From Stutzerimonas stutzeri (lineage in GTDB: Bacteria > Pseudomonadota > Gammaproteobacteria > Pseudomonadales > Pseudomonadaceae): a DNA stretch of 64,000 nt. The translations under genes and the position numbers were made by a program. This document shows, in pieces, positions 29,108 to 39,858 of this stretch (its first letter is position 1; each line of letters starts with the position of its first letter). Below the pieces are notes generated by a model that saw only the letters and a program-made list of their open reading frames with translations, had not been told where the DNA came from and searched no databases. The DNA lies in NCBI GenBank assembly GCA_019056435.1, contig CP077641.1:4216001-4280000 (forward strand), written 5' to 3'.

Positions 29108-29135
29108 GGCATGCCGCGACGGTACGCGGCATGCC
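29108..29135 (-). other. Perfect hairpin between the alpha-glucosidase gene and malK
   Basis: GGCATGCCGCG and CGCGGCATGCC form an 11-bp perfect stem with a six-base loop. It lies directly before the malK ribosome binding site (AAGGAG) and has no T tract. It probably stabilises or processes the mRNA between the two cistrons, or tunes malK expression, rather than terminating. Confidence 0.55.
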
Positions 29136-29160
29136 GTGCGGGCATCGGAGCCGGTCGACC

Positions 29161-30781
29161 TCAGCCGAGCCGGCGTGCGAATCCGAATCCATGCGCCGGC
29201 AAGTGTACGCCGTGCCCCTCGAAAACAGCCGATGCCGAGGGCACATCGAGCCCTTCGACCGGAGCCGAGAGGTCAAAGTGCCGTGCCTGGTCGCTCATGT
29301 TGAACAGGCAAACCCAGACCTCGTCCCCGAGGCGGCGCTCGTACACCAGCAAGGCCTCGTCATGGTAGACGGTGCGCATGCTGCCCTCGATCAGCAGGCG
29401 TTGGTCCTGACGCCAGGCCAGGAAGCGTCGATAGATATGCAGCATCGAATCCGGATCGCGCTCCTGAGCCGCTACGGACAAGGGCAGGTGCTTGTCCGCC
29501 AATGGCAGCCAGGGCTGTTCGCGGCTGAAACCGCCGTGGGGGTCGGCATCGTGCCAGGGCATGGGCGTGCGGCAGCCGTCCCGTCCCTTGAATTCCGGCC
29601 AGAAGCGGATGCCATAGGGGTCGACCAACTGCTCGAACTGCAACTCGGCTTCATCCAGCCCCAGCTCTTCGCCCTGATAGAGGCAGACGCTGCCACGCAT
29701 GCTCAGCAGCATCGCCATGAACATCCGCCCACGTGCGTGATCGGGCTGATTGGCCAGTGCCCAACGACTCATCACCCGCACCACATCGTGGTTGCCGATC
29801 GACCAGCAGGGCCAGCCGTCGGCCAGCTCGCGCTCGACGCAGTCGATGGTGTGGCGCAGGAATCCGGGGCTGCATTGTTCGGTCAGCAGGTCGAAGGAAT
29901 AGGCCATGTGCAGCGTGTCGCTGCCGCCGGTGTAGGCGGCCATGGTCCGTAGCGAGTGATCGCAGCCGATCTCGGCGACCCGTGGCGCTGCCTGGGTATT
30001 GCTCGAGCAGGTGCCGGATGCGGCGCAAAAAGCCGAGGTTTTCCGGTTGGGTCTTGTCGTAGAGATGTTTCTGGAAGGCGTAGGGATTGTCGGCACGCAC
30101 CCCGATGCTGCCTTCGCGGATGTCGTAGTTCGGCGGGTTGTCGCGCAGCTGGCGGTCGTGGAAATAGAAGTTCGCCGCATCCAGGCGAAAGCCGTCGACG
30201 CCCAGCTTGAGCCAGAACTCCATGTCATCAAGCAATTGCTGCTGGACCGCCTCGCAGTGGAAGTTGAGGTCCGGCTGGCTGGCCAGGAAATTGTGCAGGT
30301 AGTACTGCTTGCGGCGACTGTCCCAGGTCCAGGCCGGCCCACCGAACACCGACAGCCAGTTGTTGGGCACGGTACCGTCGACCTTGGGATCGGCCCAGAC
30401 ATACCAATCCGCCTTGGGGTTGTCCCGGCTCGAGCGGCTTTCCTTGAACCAGGCGTGTTGGTCCGACGAGTGATTGAGCACCTGATCAATGAGAATGCGA
30501 ATGCCGCGGGCATGAGCGACTTCGATGACCTGCTTGAAGTCTTCGAGGGTACCGAACAGCGGGTCGACGTCCCGGTAGTCGGACACGTCGTAACCGAAAT
30601 CCTTCATCGGCGAGGTGAAGAACGGCGACAACCAGATGGCATCGACGTTGAGGCTGGCGATGTAGTCGATCTTCTCGACCACGCCGCGCAGGTCGCCGAC
30701 GCCGTCGCCGTTGCTGTCATAGAAGCTGCGCGGGTAGACCTGATAAATGACGCCGCCGCGCCACCAGTCGTTGCGATTCAT
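29161..30781 (-). CDS. GH13 alpha-glucosidase / oligo-1,6-glucosidase (frameshifted)
   Basis: A cytoplasmic glycoside hydrolase family 13 enzyme, about 539 residues, that releases glucose from imported maltodextrins. It shows the N-terminal WWRGGVIYQVYPRSF, the nucleophile motif DGFRLDAANFYF, the acid Glu in VAEIGCD and SIGNHDVVR. The frame breaks at the CCC run 29979-29981: one base too many. Removing it joins LLEQYPGSAT to VAEIGCDHSLRTMAAYTG. As written, the two halves are separate. It is first in an operon with malK. Confidence 0.88.
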
Positions 30782-31126
30782 ACAACCAACCTTCGATGTC
30801 TGGGGAACACGACGCCACTCTAGGTGCGTCGACCGGCCGCAACATCCTCCCGCCGCTCGATTGCCGAGGCGTATGCCGCCGGCGTAGCCGAGGCACCCGG
30901 GTGGGGCGTAGATCGAATGGCAGGTTCGGCCTGGCGAAGCACAGCGGAATCGGCAGCGATCGCCACGCCATTAAGCCGTCACCAAACAGACGAACCGACA
31001 CTTATCTGTCACGAGAGGCCTATAGGATCGGTTCCGTTCCAGGACTGATCTGCAGTAGCTGCCGCCAGCCCGACCACGCGCAGCCAGTCAGGAGCGACAC
31101 GCACCCACCTTCCATGGAGAGACGAC
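30782..31126. other. Divergent promoter region, glucosidase-malK versus curli-like gene
   Basis: 345 bases without a gene. It carries GGGAGGATG facing leftward (30851-30843) and GGGGCGTAG facing rightward (30903-30911), the same motif pair as at the malE/malS and amyP/lamB promoters. A weaker GGCGTAG lies at 30881-30887. A GGAGAG ribosome binding site precedes the curli-like gene. Confidence 0.6.
30843..30911. promoter_or_regulatory. Putative MalT sites, set 1
   Basis: GGGAGGATG on the minus strand (30851-30843) points to the glucosidase gene, 62 bases away. GGGGCGTAG on the plus strand (30903-30911) points to the curli-like gene, about 215 bases away. The first resembles the E. coli MalT box GGGGAKGAGG. 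Confidence 0.55.
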
Positions 31127-32406
31127 ATGTTCAAGTGCAAGCCCCTCGCAGCCGCCATCATCGCGATCCTGGCTACCCAGGCCTATGCCGACGACAACAG
31201 CGCAGAACAGAACCAGTCCGGCGCCGACAACGTGGCCGAGGTGACCCAGACCGGCGGTCAGGACAACCTGTCCTACCAGTCGCAGATTGGCGCGAACAAC
31301 GATGGCATGGTCACCCAGACCAACGCGACCCTGTCCGACGCCATCCAGACCCAGGGGGCAACCTGAACCTGGCCGACATCGTGCAGACCGCCACTGAGCA
31401 GAGCGAGGCGATCCAAGAACAGTACGGCGACAACAACGATGCCAGCCTCGTGCAGGCCGACAGCTTCGGTGCCAGTGCCCGGCAATACCAGGACGGTACT
31501 TACAACGTCGCCATCACCGAGCAGAACGCCGCCAACCTGAGCACGACGGTCATCGACCAGGCCGGCAGCGACAACTTCGCCGAGTCCATCCAGGACAACA
31601 CCGAAGCGAGCACGGCGGAACAGCGCCAGACCGGGGATGAGAACATTTCGCTGGTCTGGCAGGACGGCGGCGCGCGCAATCAAGCCACCGTCGACCAGCA
31701 GGGCAACCTCAACGATGCGACCATCTATCAGGTGAACGCCTTCGACTCGAGCGCCGAGATCACCCAGCAAGGCGATTCGCAGGTCGCCTCGGTCAGCCAG
31801 GAAGGAACCGACCACAGCGCCACCATCGAGTCGATGGGCCTGTCCAACGAGGCCTACATCGACCAGAGCGGCTCGCTGCAAACCGCGTCGATCTACCAGG
31901 ACGGCACCGCCAACAGCGCCGACGTCTTCCAGGCGGGCGACAGCAACACCGCCACCCTGGATCAGACCGGCGACAACAACTACGCCATCGTCGATCAGCT
32001 CGAGGGCAGCCAGCACACTGCCTCGCTGGAGCAGGCCGGGCAATACAACGAAGCCTACGTGACCCAGGATGGCTCCGGGCAGAGCGTCGAGTTCCTCCAG
32101 GACGGCAACGACAACCTGCTCACCGCCCAGCAAAGCGGCAACGGCAACGAGCTGACCGGTTCGACCTACGGCGACAACAACCTGGTCGATGTCGTGCAGG
32201 ACGGCGACCTCAACGTGGCCGACATCCAGCAGATCTACGGCTCGGACAACGAAGTCAGCCTGCTGCAGACCGGCGAAGGTCATCTGGCACAGGTGATCCA
32301 GGGCGGCGACGCCAACCAGGCGATCCTCGACCAGAGCGGCCTTGGCAACTCCGCCATGGTGTCGCAGATGGGCTCGGGGAACATGGCCATCGTCACCCAG
32401 CAGTAA
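31127..32406 (+). CDS. Curli-repeat (CsgA/CsgB-like) secreted protein (frameshifted)
   Basis: About 426 residues after repair. A signal peptide (MFKCKPLAAAIIAILATQAYA) is followed almost wholly by 20-24-residue repeats of the curlin type: xGxxNxAxVxQ units such as GDSNTATLDQTGDNNYAIVDQ. The pattern is rich in Gln, Asn, Asp, Gly and Ser and has no Cys after the signal. Curlin repeats form beta-solenoid amyloid fibres; CsgA has five repeats, this protein about twenty. The frame breaks in the G5 run 31354-31358; adding one G reads IQTQGGNLNLADIVQ. No csgEFG-type export genes are in the window. It lies inside the maltose locus. Confidence 0.8.
31190..32400 (+). repeat. Curlin-type coding repeats
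   Basis: The coding region is a run of degenerate 60-72-base repeats. Regularly spaced Gln and Asn (N-x-A-x-V/I-x-Q) mark the strand-loop units. The DNA repeats are diverged, so selection at protein level rather than recent amplification explains the pattern. Confidence 0.75.
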
Positions 32407-32415
32407 CGCGTGAGC

Positions 32416-32440
32416 GGCAGCCGGCCCTGCGCCGGCTGCC
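32416..32440 (+). terminator. Hairpin after the curli-like gene
   Basis: GGCAGCCGGC and GCCGGCTGCC pair perfectly around CCTGC, followed by TTCC. Ten bases after the stop, between converging genes, so it may serve both. Confidence 0.6.
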
Positions 32441-32474
32441 TTCCCCGCCCGCCCCGATCGGCACGCGGCCCCGG

Positions 32475-33023
32475 CTAGCGGCTTCGCGCCGGATTGCCGA
32501 CCACGGTCGCGCCCGCCGCAACATCCCGCGTCACCACGCTGCCCGCCCCGATCACGGCGCCATCGCCGACGGTCACGCCTGGCAGGATGATCGCGCCACC
32601 GCCGATCCACACATGCTCGCCGATGATGACCGGGCGACCGAATTCCAGACCACTGCGACGCCCTTCCGCCTCCCGCGGATGATCAGCGGCATATATCTGC
32701 ACGCCGGGCCCGATCTGCGTGCCGGTGCCGATGCGCACCTCCATCACGTCCAGGATCACGCAGTTGAAATTCAGAAACACCTCGTCGCCGAGGTGGATGT
32801 TGTAGCCATAGTCGCAGTGGAACGGCGGGCGGATCACCGCGCCCTGCCCCACGCGGCCGAACAGCTCGGCCAGAAGCGCCCGGCGGACGGCCGGTGTCTC
32901 GGCGAGCGCCGCGTTGTAGCGCACCATCCAGGCCTTGGCGCGCGCCTGGTCGGCCTGCAGCTCCGGGTCGCCGGGTCGATACAACTCACCGGCGAGCATT
33001 TTCTGTTTTTCTGTCAGCGTCAT
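32475..33023 (-). CDS. maa: Maltose O-acetyltransferase-like protein
   Basis: A 182-residue left-handed beta-helix acetyltransferase with hexapeptide repeats (IGTGTQIGPGVQIY, VTVGDGAVIGAGSVVTRDV) and the catalytic-His region AADHP. The N-terminal TEKQKMLAGELYRPGDPEL is typical of Maa/LacA enzymes, which acetylate sugars with acetyl-CoA and may detoxify non-metabolised sugars. It follows malT on the same strand and is probably co-transcribed with the mal genes. Confidence 0.88.
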   Translation of the reverse strand: MTLTEKQKMLAGELYRPGDPELQADQARAKAWMVRYNAALAETPAVRRALLAELFGRVGQGAVIRPPFHCDYGYNIHLGDEVFLNFNCVILDVMEVRIGTGTQIGPGVQIYAADHPREAEGRRSGLEFGRPVIIGEHVWIGGGAIILPGVTVGDGAVIGAGSVVTRDVAAGATVVGNPARSR

Positions 33024-33093
33024 GTCTGGCTCCGCGTAGAAAACACACCGGGCGTGGAACGTAGCGGCGGCGCATCGCTCGCCCGCGCGCCAT

Positions 33094-35838
33094 TCACTCG
33101 CCCTGGATCTTGCTCAGCAGACTGCGCGCCAGCTGAACCGCTTCGTTTCGATGGGTGATGTTGAGCTTCTGATACAGGCTGCGGATATGCGTTTTGATGG
33201 TCGTCGGCGCCACGTTCAGGTGTTCGGCGATCTGCTCATTGGACTGGCCGGCATGAATCAGACTGAGCACTTGCCACTCACGGCGCGTGAGCGGTGAATG
33301 GCGGATCAGCTCGGGCACGTCCGGCCGGTTGATGATGTCCTGGATCACCGCTTCGTCGAGGGTGATGCGGATCGCCCGGCTGAAGTCGCGCTGCTGCTGC
33401 GCCAACTGGATCAGGCGGTCGGCGCGCTGCGCTTCGAGTTCGTCCAGCCGCCGCTCGTGTTGCAAGGCCTTGAGCATCGCAATGAGCAGCTTGCCGATGC
33501 GCAGGAAACTGCCGATGGCGCCGGTACTGCTGGCCAGGGTCAGCGCCAGCTGCAGGTTGTCCAACGCCTGCTTGCGCTCCTCTCGCAGCCAGTGCAGCTG
33601 CGCCAGGAGGATGTGATTGCGGTTGAGATCCATGACCAGGCCGTGCTGCTCGGCATCGGCCTGCAGTTGCCTGAGGATTGGCAGCGCCTTGTCCGGCTGG
33701 TTCAGCGACAGGTAGGCGCGGGCATGGTTGCGGCCGTTGTACTGGGCGAAGTGGTTGAGGCCACGCGCCAGGGCCGGCGCGGTCAGTAGCCACTGCTGGA
33801 TGGCCGTCTTGTCCTGGGTCGAATCCCAGTAGCTGAGCATCACCGCATGGGCATTGGCGAGCCAGTCGACGTGATAATTGTCGTCCGCGAGCATGCTTTG
33901 CATCTTGCCGATGTAATCGGCGCAGGCACTCTGCTGCCCACGCGCATGAGCGACCCCGGCGAGCAGCGCGTAGCACTGCAGCAGCCAGCGGTCACCCACA
34001 TCCTCGAGTATCTGGATGCCCTGCAACGCACATTGCTCGGCGGCATCCAGGTGATGCCATTCCAGCAGCACCTGCCCGCGTACGCGGTAGATGAATTCCA
34101 TGATGGGCGTGGCCTGGAGATCGGCCTGCTCGACGTATTGAATCGCCCGCTCTTGCAGGGAATAGGCCTTCTGCAGATAGCCCTGGGCAATGGCGATCTC
34201 CGACAGTTGCCCAAGGTTCCAGACCACCAGGTGCGAGGCGCGAATCTCCCGCGCGCGGCGCTCGGCCTCCTCGTACTGCTTCTGCGCCTGCGGCAACAGC
34301 CCCTGGACGAAATGCGCCTCGGCCAGCCCGGACAGCGCCGCGACCTTGGAGGTGCGCATGATCAACGGCTCGCGGGCCAGCGCCTCGCGGGCCAGAGCGA
34401 TCGCCTGCTGCTCATCGCCCCGGTTCATCGCCACCTGCGCGCGCACGGCATTGAATTCGCCGACGATACGCGCCCAGTCCTCTTCCGAGCAGCTGCCCTG
34501 CAGTGCCTGCTCGCTGGCCTCGAACCAGCGCTCGACCTGATCGAACTGATAGGAGTTCTGCGACACCCAGGCCTGCAGCAGGGTCAGCAAGGGCGAACCC
34601 GCGATGACCGCTTCGGGCAGCATTTCCAGGCACTGCTGCAACAGCCCCAGGCGACCCTGGCGATAGAACTGTCGGCCGTGGCGCTCCAGCACCTCGCCGA
34701 CGCGAGTCGGACAGCCTGCCAGCACGGCATGCCGCGCCGCCTCTTCCGGCAGGTTCTCGGCCATCAGCGCCTCGGCCGCGCGCAGGTGCAGCTCGGACGC
34801 CCGCTGCGGCTGATGGGTACGCAGCTCGCCCTGAAGAAAGGTGGCGAACAGTGGATGGTAGGCATACCACTGGCGCAGCCCGTCCAGCGGTTGCAGAAAG
34901 AGGCCGCCGCGCTCCAGTTGCTCGAGCATCTCGCGGGCGTTACGGCCCTGGGTCAGCCGATCGGCCAGCGGTGCGTTGAACCGCTCCAGCAGACAGGTGG
35001 CCTGAAGGAACTCCAGCGTGGCAGGCCCCAGGTCGGCGATGACCTGTTCACGCATATAGTCGCGGATGTAGGGGTGCCCCAGTTGCAGATGCTCCAGGAA
35101 CAGGTCCATGCCGCGGCCGGTCTGCACTTCCTGCAGGGCCAGCTGCAAGGCGCAGGGCCAGCCGCCGATACGACGGTTGAGGCGCTCGACCTGCTCGCGG
35201 TTGATGGCGACCGGCAGACCAAGGTCGAGCAGCGCTTGTACTTCATCCGTCTCGAAGGCCAGGTGCTGCGCATCGACGGTGAGTAATTGATGCTTGACGC
35301 GCAGGTCGGCGACGCCGAGCTCCGGCAGCCCGCGACTGCAAACGAGCAGCGTCAGCCACGCCGGCATGTTGCGCAGGAAGAAACGCAGCGCGGCAACGAC
35401 CGTGGCGTCGTGCAGCACCTCGAAGTCATCCAGCACCAGCAGCAGGGGTTCGTGCTCGCCCGGCAGTTCTGCCAGCAGATGCGTGAGCAGCGTTTCGAAG
35501 GTTTCAGCGCCCTGCCCCGCCAGCAACAGGCTGCGCGGACAGCCGTGCTCCAGCCGTGCATCGAGTACATGCAGCAGGTACCGCCCGAACTGCAGTGGAT
35601 CGTTATCGCCGGGGTGCAGCTGCAGCCAGGCGACCCGGCCGTCGAACGCTCGCGCCCATTGGCAGGCCAGCGTTGTCTTGCCAACACCGCTGGGCCCGTG
35701 CAGTACCGCCAGACGGACCTCGCCCAGGCGCTGGAACCATTCGTCCAGGCGCGGACGTGGCAGCAGGCCGCGAGGCAGCGCGGGCATGTTCAGCTTGGCC
35801 GGGATCAGCGGCAAGGGCGCAGGCAGTACGGCATTCAT
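33094..35838 (-). CDS. malT: MalT-type transcriptional activator
   Basis: A 914-residue STAND-class regulator (E. coli MalT has 901). It shows an N-terminal P-loop GPSGVGKT (48-55), Walker B LLLVLDDFEVL, a central TPR-like helical repeat domain that binds the inducer in MalT, and a C-terminal LuxR helix-turn-helix (TRREWQVLSLIHAGQSNEQIAEHLNV). MalT is activated by maltotriose and ATP. I choose ATG 35838 with GGAGA upstream; 35859 is possible. It lies downstream of malEFG and so may be autoregulated through that operon. Confidence 0.92.
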   Translation of the reverse strand: MNAVLPAPLPLIPAKLNMPALPRGLLPRPRLDEWFQRLGEVRLAVLHGPSGVGKTTLACQWARAFDGRVAWLQLHPGDNDPLQFGRYLLHVLDARLEHGCPRSLLLAGQGAETFETLLTHLLAELPGEHEPLLLVLDDFEVLHDATVVAALRFFLRNMPAWLTLLVCSRGLPELGVADLRVKHQLLTVDAQHLAFETDEVQALLDLGLPVAINREQVERLNRRIGGWPCALQLALQEVQTGRGMDLFLEHLQLGHPYIRDYMREQVIADLGPATLEFLQATCLLERFNAPLADRLTQGRNAREMLEQLERGGLFLQPLDGLRQWYAYHPLFATFLQGELRTHQPQRASELHLRAAEALMAENLPEEAARHAVLAGCPTRVGEVLERHGRQFYRQGRLGLLQQCLEMLPEAVIAGSPLLTLLQAWVSQNSYQFDQVERWFEASEQALQGSCSEEDWARIVGEFNAVRAQVAMNRGDEQQAIALAREALAREPLIMRTSKVAALSGLAEAHFVQGLLPQAQKQYEEAERRAREIRASHLVVWNLGQLSEIAIAQGYLQKAYSLQERAIQYVEQADLQATPIMEFIYRVRGQVLLEWHHLDAAEQCALQGIQILEDVGDRWLLQCYALLAGVAHARGQQSACADYIGKMQSMLADDNYHVDWLANAHAVMLSYWDSTQDKTAIQQWLLTAPALARGLNHFAQYNGRNHARAYLSLNQPDKALPILRQLQADAEQHGLVMDLNRNHILLAQLHWLREERKQALDNLQLALTLASSTGAIGSFLRIGKLLIAMLKALQHERRLDELEAQRADRLIQLAQQQRDFSRAIRITLDEAVIQDIINRPDVPELIRHSPLTRREWQVLSLIHAGQSNEQIAEHLNVAPTTIKTHIRSLYQKLNITHRNEAVQLARSLLSKIQGE

Positions 35839-35876
35839 GATCGTCTCTCCATGGCTCATTTCCCGTCCGGGCGTTC

Positions 35877-36767
35877 CTAGCCTTTCACGCCTCCAGCGGT
35901 CAGCCCGCCGACGATCCACTTCTGGCAATAGAGGAAAACCGCGGTGATGGGCAGCCCGGACAGCACCGCCGCGGCCGCGAAATCACCCCACAGGTAATTC
36001 TGGTCGTAGAGGTACTGCTGGGCGCCGACCGACAGCGTGAGCTTGTCCACGTCCATCAGCAGCACCGAAGCGATCGGGTACTCGGTGATGCTGGTGATGA
36101 ACGCCAGGATGAACACCACTGCCAGGATCGGCACGCTCATGGGCAGCAGGATATGCACGAAGGCCTGCCAGGTCGTGGCGCCATCGACGATGGCAGCTTC
36201 CTCCAGCGAGCCGTCGATGCTTTCGAAATAGCCCTTGATGGTCCAGATGTGCAGCGCCATTCCACCCAGCGAGGCGACGATCACCGCGCCATGGGTGTTC
36301 ACCCCGAGCCAGCCGACATGCTTGCCGAGCTGGTCGAACAGGGCGTAGATGGCCACCAGCGTCAGCACGGGCGGAAACATCTGGAAGATCAGCATGCCCT
36401 TGAGAATCGGCCCCTTGCCGGCGAAGCGCAGGCGGGCAAAGGCATAGGCGCTGGTGGTCGAGAGCATGAGGATCAGCACCGAGCTGGTCAGCGCGATCTT
36501 GACGGAATTCCACAGCCAGGTGAGCACCGGGAATGGAGGCTGGGTAACCTCGCCATTGTCATGGACGTAGGGAATGCCCAGCGCCAGGGACCAGTGCTCC
36601 AGCGTCGGATTGTCCGGCAGCAGGCTGCCGCTGGCGAAATTGCCCTCACGAAACGAGATCGACACCACCATCAACAGCGGGAACAGGATAAGCGCGACGA
36701 AGGCGAGCAACGCGGCATGGGTGAACCAGATGCGGTATTTGACGGATTGGGGTTGGACCATGGCCAT
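35877..36767 (-). CDS. malG: Maltose/maltodextrin permease MalG
   Basis: A 296-residue ABC permease with six helices, the same length as E. coli MalG. The EAA coupling motif [21 protein letters not shown] contacts MalK. It forms the import channel with MalF and lies ten bases beyond it in the same operon. Confidence 0.95.
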   Translation of the reverse strand: MAMVQPQSVKYRIWFTHAALLAFVALILFPLLMVVSISFREGNFASGSLLPDNPTLEHWSLALGIPYVHDNGEVTQPPFPVLTWLWNSVKIALTSSVLILMLSTTSAYAFARLRFAGKGPILKGMLIFQMFPPVLTLVAIYALFDQLGKHVGWLGVNTHGAVIVASLGGMALHIWTIKGYFESIDGSLEEAAIVDGATTWQAFVHILLPMSVPILAVVFILAFITSITEYPIASVLLMDVDKLTLSVGAQQYLYDQNYLWGDFAAAAVLSGLPITAVFLYCQKWIVGGLTAGGVKG

Positions 36768-36777
36768 GGGCGAATCC

Positions 36778-38439
36778 TCAGACTTTGACCTTGGAGAGCT
36801 TCAGGTTCAGCCAGGCCATGGCGCCAACAACGAGGAAGATCAACGTGGCGATGGCTGCCGCCAGGGCAAAATTCTGCCCTGAATCCTGGAACGCGATGCG
36901 GTAGGTGTAGCTGACCAGCAGGTCGGTGGTGCCCGCCGGCGTGGTGGTGCCGAGAATGTCCGGGCCGCCGCGGGTCAGCAGGGTGATCAGGACGAAGTTG
37001 TTGAAATTGAAAGCGAAACTCGCGATCAGCAGCGGCGCCAGCGGCTTGATCAACAGCGGCAGCGTGATCTTGAGCAGGTTGTCCAGCGGCGTCGCACCGT
37101 CCATGGCCGAGGCCTCATAGAGGTCGCGCGGGATCGCCTGCAACAGCCCCATGCACAGCAGCAACATGTAGGGGTAACCCAGCCAGGTATTGACGATGAG
37201 AATCATGGTACGAGCCAGGGTAGGATCGCTGAACCAGTCCGGCCGCACCCCGAACAAGCTGTCGAGCATCAGATTGATTTCGCCGAAGCTCTGGTTGAAC
37301 AGGCCCTTGAACACCAGGATCGAAATGAACGCCGGCACCGCGTACGGCAGGATCAGCATCAGCCGGTAAAAGGCCTTGCCGCGCACCATTTCCCACTGCA
37401 GCAGGCTGGCCAGCACCAGTCCGACGGCAAGCGTGAAGATTACCGTCAGCCCGGCGAAGCACACCGTCCATACGAAAATCTGCAGGAACGGGCCGCGGAT
37501 CTTCGGATCGGTGAGGACCTTGGCGAAGTTGCTCCAGCCGGCGTAGACCGTGTATCCCGGCGCGACCGGCTGCCCTTCGGCGTCGACGTAAAAGCCGATC
37601 TCGTCGTTGGCCGTCAGGCGCGCGCCGGTCTGGTTGTTGATCAGCGAACCGTCGTCCTGCAGCCGGTACAGCGGCCCCACCGCCGCGACCTCGCGCAACC
37701 CATACAGGCGCAACAGCTGCCCGTCATTGCCGCGCATCACCCATTGCTCCAGCGCCTTGCGCTGGCGGATCACGCCGCGCAGCGGCACGGCCGCGCCGAG
37801 CGCTTCGACCTCGGCCTCGCGGTTCATGGCCAGCGCCTCGCCCTCTACCGGCTCCCCTTCCAGCGGCGCCGACACCCACACGCCCTGCGGCCCTCGGTCG
37901 ACGCGCAGGCGCAGCTGGCCCTCGTCGTTCTGATGCAGGCTGAAGCCGTATCGCTCACCGGCCAGGTAGGTCTGGCCGAGGTGATAGCGCTGGGCCTGCT
38001 CGAAACTCAGCAGGTTGGTGCCGCTGTAGTTGGTGAAGCCGATCCCGACCGTGTAGAGCAGTGGAAAAATGACGAACACCAGCATGCCCGCCACGGAGGG
38101 GAAGATGTAGCGATGCGCATAGGCGCGGCGGTGGATGAACACGAAGCTGGCAATCCCGGCGACGACCAGCCCGAGCAGCGCGAACACCGTCTGCCCTTGG
38201 GCATAGAGGGCGACGATGAGATAGAGCGCAAAGGCATTGCAGAGCGTCCACAAGCTCCAGCGCATCGCTGCGGGCAGCCTGGGAACGGACAGTTTCGGCA
38301 CGGCGCGGCCGGGCATCTCGGCGGAAAGGTTCACGGCGGACATCGGAATCTGGGCCTCGGGGCGCGCGGCGGCAGCCGCAGGCACCTGCGGCTGTCGCGG
38401 CGGGTTGTCGTTACTTGACGATGCGTTTGGCGGCGTCAT
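36778..38439 (-). CDS. malF: Maltose/maltodextrin permease MalF
   Basis: An ABC permease with eight helices and the large periplasmic P2 domain (about residues 165-300) that binds MalE. The EAA motif is [21 protein letters not shown]. The start is unclear. ATG 38439 overlaps the malE end by 29 bases and gives 553 residues with a Pro/Ala-rich tail; ATG 38343 ([10 protein letters not shown]...) gives 521, closer to the E. coli length of 514. Confidence 0.93.
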   Translation of the reverse strand: MTPPNASSSNDNPPRQPQVPAAAAARPEAQIPMSAVNLSAEMPGRAVPKLSVPRLPAAMRWSLWTLCNAFALYLIVALYAQGQTVFALLGLVVAGIASFVFIHRRAYAHRYIFPSVAGMLVFVIFPLLYTVGIGFTNYSGTNLLSFEQAQRYHLGQTYLAGERYGFSLHQNDEGQLRLRVDRGPQGVWVSAPLEGEPVEGEALAMNREAEVEALGAAVPLRGVIRQRKALEQWVMRGNDGQLLRLYGLREVAAVGPLYRLQDDGSLINNQTGARLTANDEIGFYVDAEGQPVAPGYTVYAGWSNFAKVLTDPKIRGPFLQIFVWTVCFAGLTVIFTLAVGLVLASLLQWEMVRGKAFYRLMLILPYAVPAFISILVFKGLFNQSFGEINLMLDSLFGVRPDWFSDPTLARTMILIVNTWLGYPYMLLLCMGLLQAIPRDLYEASAMDGATPLDNLLKITLPLLIKPLAPLLIASFAFNFNNFVLITLLTRGGPDILGTTTPAGTTDLLVSYTYRIAFQDSGQNFALAAAIATLIFLVVGAMAWLNLKLSKVKV

Positions 38440-39599
38440 CCAGTGCGGCGTCCACGGTTTGGCGGCCTGAGGTGATGTTGGTCAGCGCCGCTTCCATGGC
38501 CGACCAGAACACGCCCATCTGCGGGATGTTGGGCATCGGACGGCCCTGCTCCGCGCTTTCGAACGTGGCCTTGATCATCGGGTCGTCCGACAGCTCCTCC
38601 ATGAAGGCCTTGTTCACCACCGCGCCCAGCGGTACATCGGCGTTCACGGTCTTCAGCCCCTCGACTTCGAGCAGGTAGTTCTCCAGGAACTCGACCGCCA
38701 GCGCCTGGTTCGGGCTGGCCGCGTTGAGGGTCGCGGCCATCACCCCGGAAAAGGGTTTGCTCGGGCTGTCTCCCACCGCCGGGATGGGCGCCACGCCGAA
38801 ATCGATGTTTCTCTTGCGGATATTCGACCAGGCCCAGGGGCCGCTGATGAACATCGCCGAATCGCCTTTGTTGAAGGCAGCTTCGGCGGCGCTGTAATCG
38901 GCGCCCTTGGGCATGACGCCCTCGTCGATCAGGCGCTTGAGCATGGTTGCGCCTTGCTTGGCGCCGTCGTTGTTGACGCCCGTCTGGCTGACGTCATAGC
39001 CGGTGTCGGTGTCCTTGAATGCATAGCCGCCATTGGCTGCCAGCAGCGCCCAGCTGAAGTAGGTGTTGTTGTAGTCCCAGAGAATTGCACGCTTGCCGTC
39101 GGCGGCGAGGTCCTTGTGCATCGCCAGAACCTCTTCGAAGGTCTTCGGCGGCGTCGGCACGAGGGCCTTGTTGTAGATCAGCGCGGGCGCTTCGACCGCC
39201 ATGGGGTAGCCCCACAGCTTGCCGTTGTAGCTGACCGCATCCCAGGCGAAGTCGGCGATCTCCTGCTTACTCTCGGCACTCGGGGTGACGGCTGTGATCA
39301 GACCGCTCTGCGCCCATTCGCCCAGTCGATCATGAGCCCAGATGAAGATGTCCGGTCCGTTTCCGGTCGCCGCGGCCTGCTGGAACTTGTCCGTGGCGCC
39401 GTCCGGGTGCGCCACCTCGACGGGGATACCGGTTTCCTCGGTGAATCGTTCGCCCACCTTCGCCAATCCCTTGTAGCCCTTGTCGCCGTTGATCCAGACG
39501 ACCAGCTTGCCTTCCTCGATCGCGGCCTGGACGGAGAGCGGCAAGCTCAGGGTGGCGCAGAGACCGATCGTGGCTGCTGCAAACAGCTTTTTTATTCAT
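38411..39599 (-). CDS. malE: Maltose/maltodextrin-binding protein MalE (frameshifted start)
   Basis: The periplasmic binding protein of the MalEFGK importer, about 395 residues. Mature sequence starts [23 protein letters not shown], nearly the E. coli start. The ATG at 39599 is followed by six A (T6 at 39588-39593). Removing one A gives the signal peptide [20 protein letters not shown] then LSVQA, in frame with the mature protein. As written the signal peptide is lost and the open frame begins at 39544. First gene of malEFGT-maa. Confidence 0.92.
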
Positions 39600-39701
39600 T
39601 TTGGGTAGTTCCTCGTGGCTTCTTATTGTTGATCCACAACGTCTGCTTGCCGCCGGGCGGTCGTGCAGTGCATCCATACTCGTCCGGCCGCTGGGCTAAA
39701 A

Positions 39702-39746
39702 CATCCTCCCCTGCAGGTGGATGAGGGGCGTAGAGCCGGGGCGTAG
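39702..39746. promoter_or_regulatory. Putative MalT sites, set 2 (malE/malS)
   Basis: On the minus strand GGGGAGGATG (39711-39702) faces malE, 103 bases away. On the plus strand GTGGATGAGG (39717-39726) matches the E. coli MalT box GGGGATGAGG at nine of ten positions. Two GGGGCGTAG copies (39725-39733 and 39738-39746, 13 bases apart) face malS. The 259-base spacer holds no gene. Confidence 0.65.
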
Positions 39747-39858
39747 TTCGGCCGTTTGGCAGCCCTAAGCGCAGGCGATAATCGGCCCTTCTCCGCCTGC
39801 CCAGACAAGCTGCAACGCTGTTGAATAGAGTCTCTATTCCGCCCGCCCGGAGCCGGAC

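Noticed and set aside
31127-32406. FapC-type functional amyloid of Pseudomonas
   Set aside because: FapC has a few long repeats separated by linkers and a CxC at the end. This protein has many short curlin-type repeats and no such motif.
31273-32610. 445-codon minus-strand frame opposite the curli-like gene
   Set aside because: It mirrors the repeat structure of the plus-strand gene, which has a signal peptide, a ribosome binding site and the regular curlin pattern.
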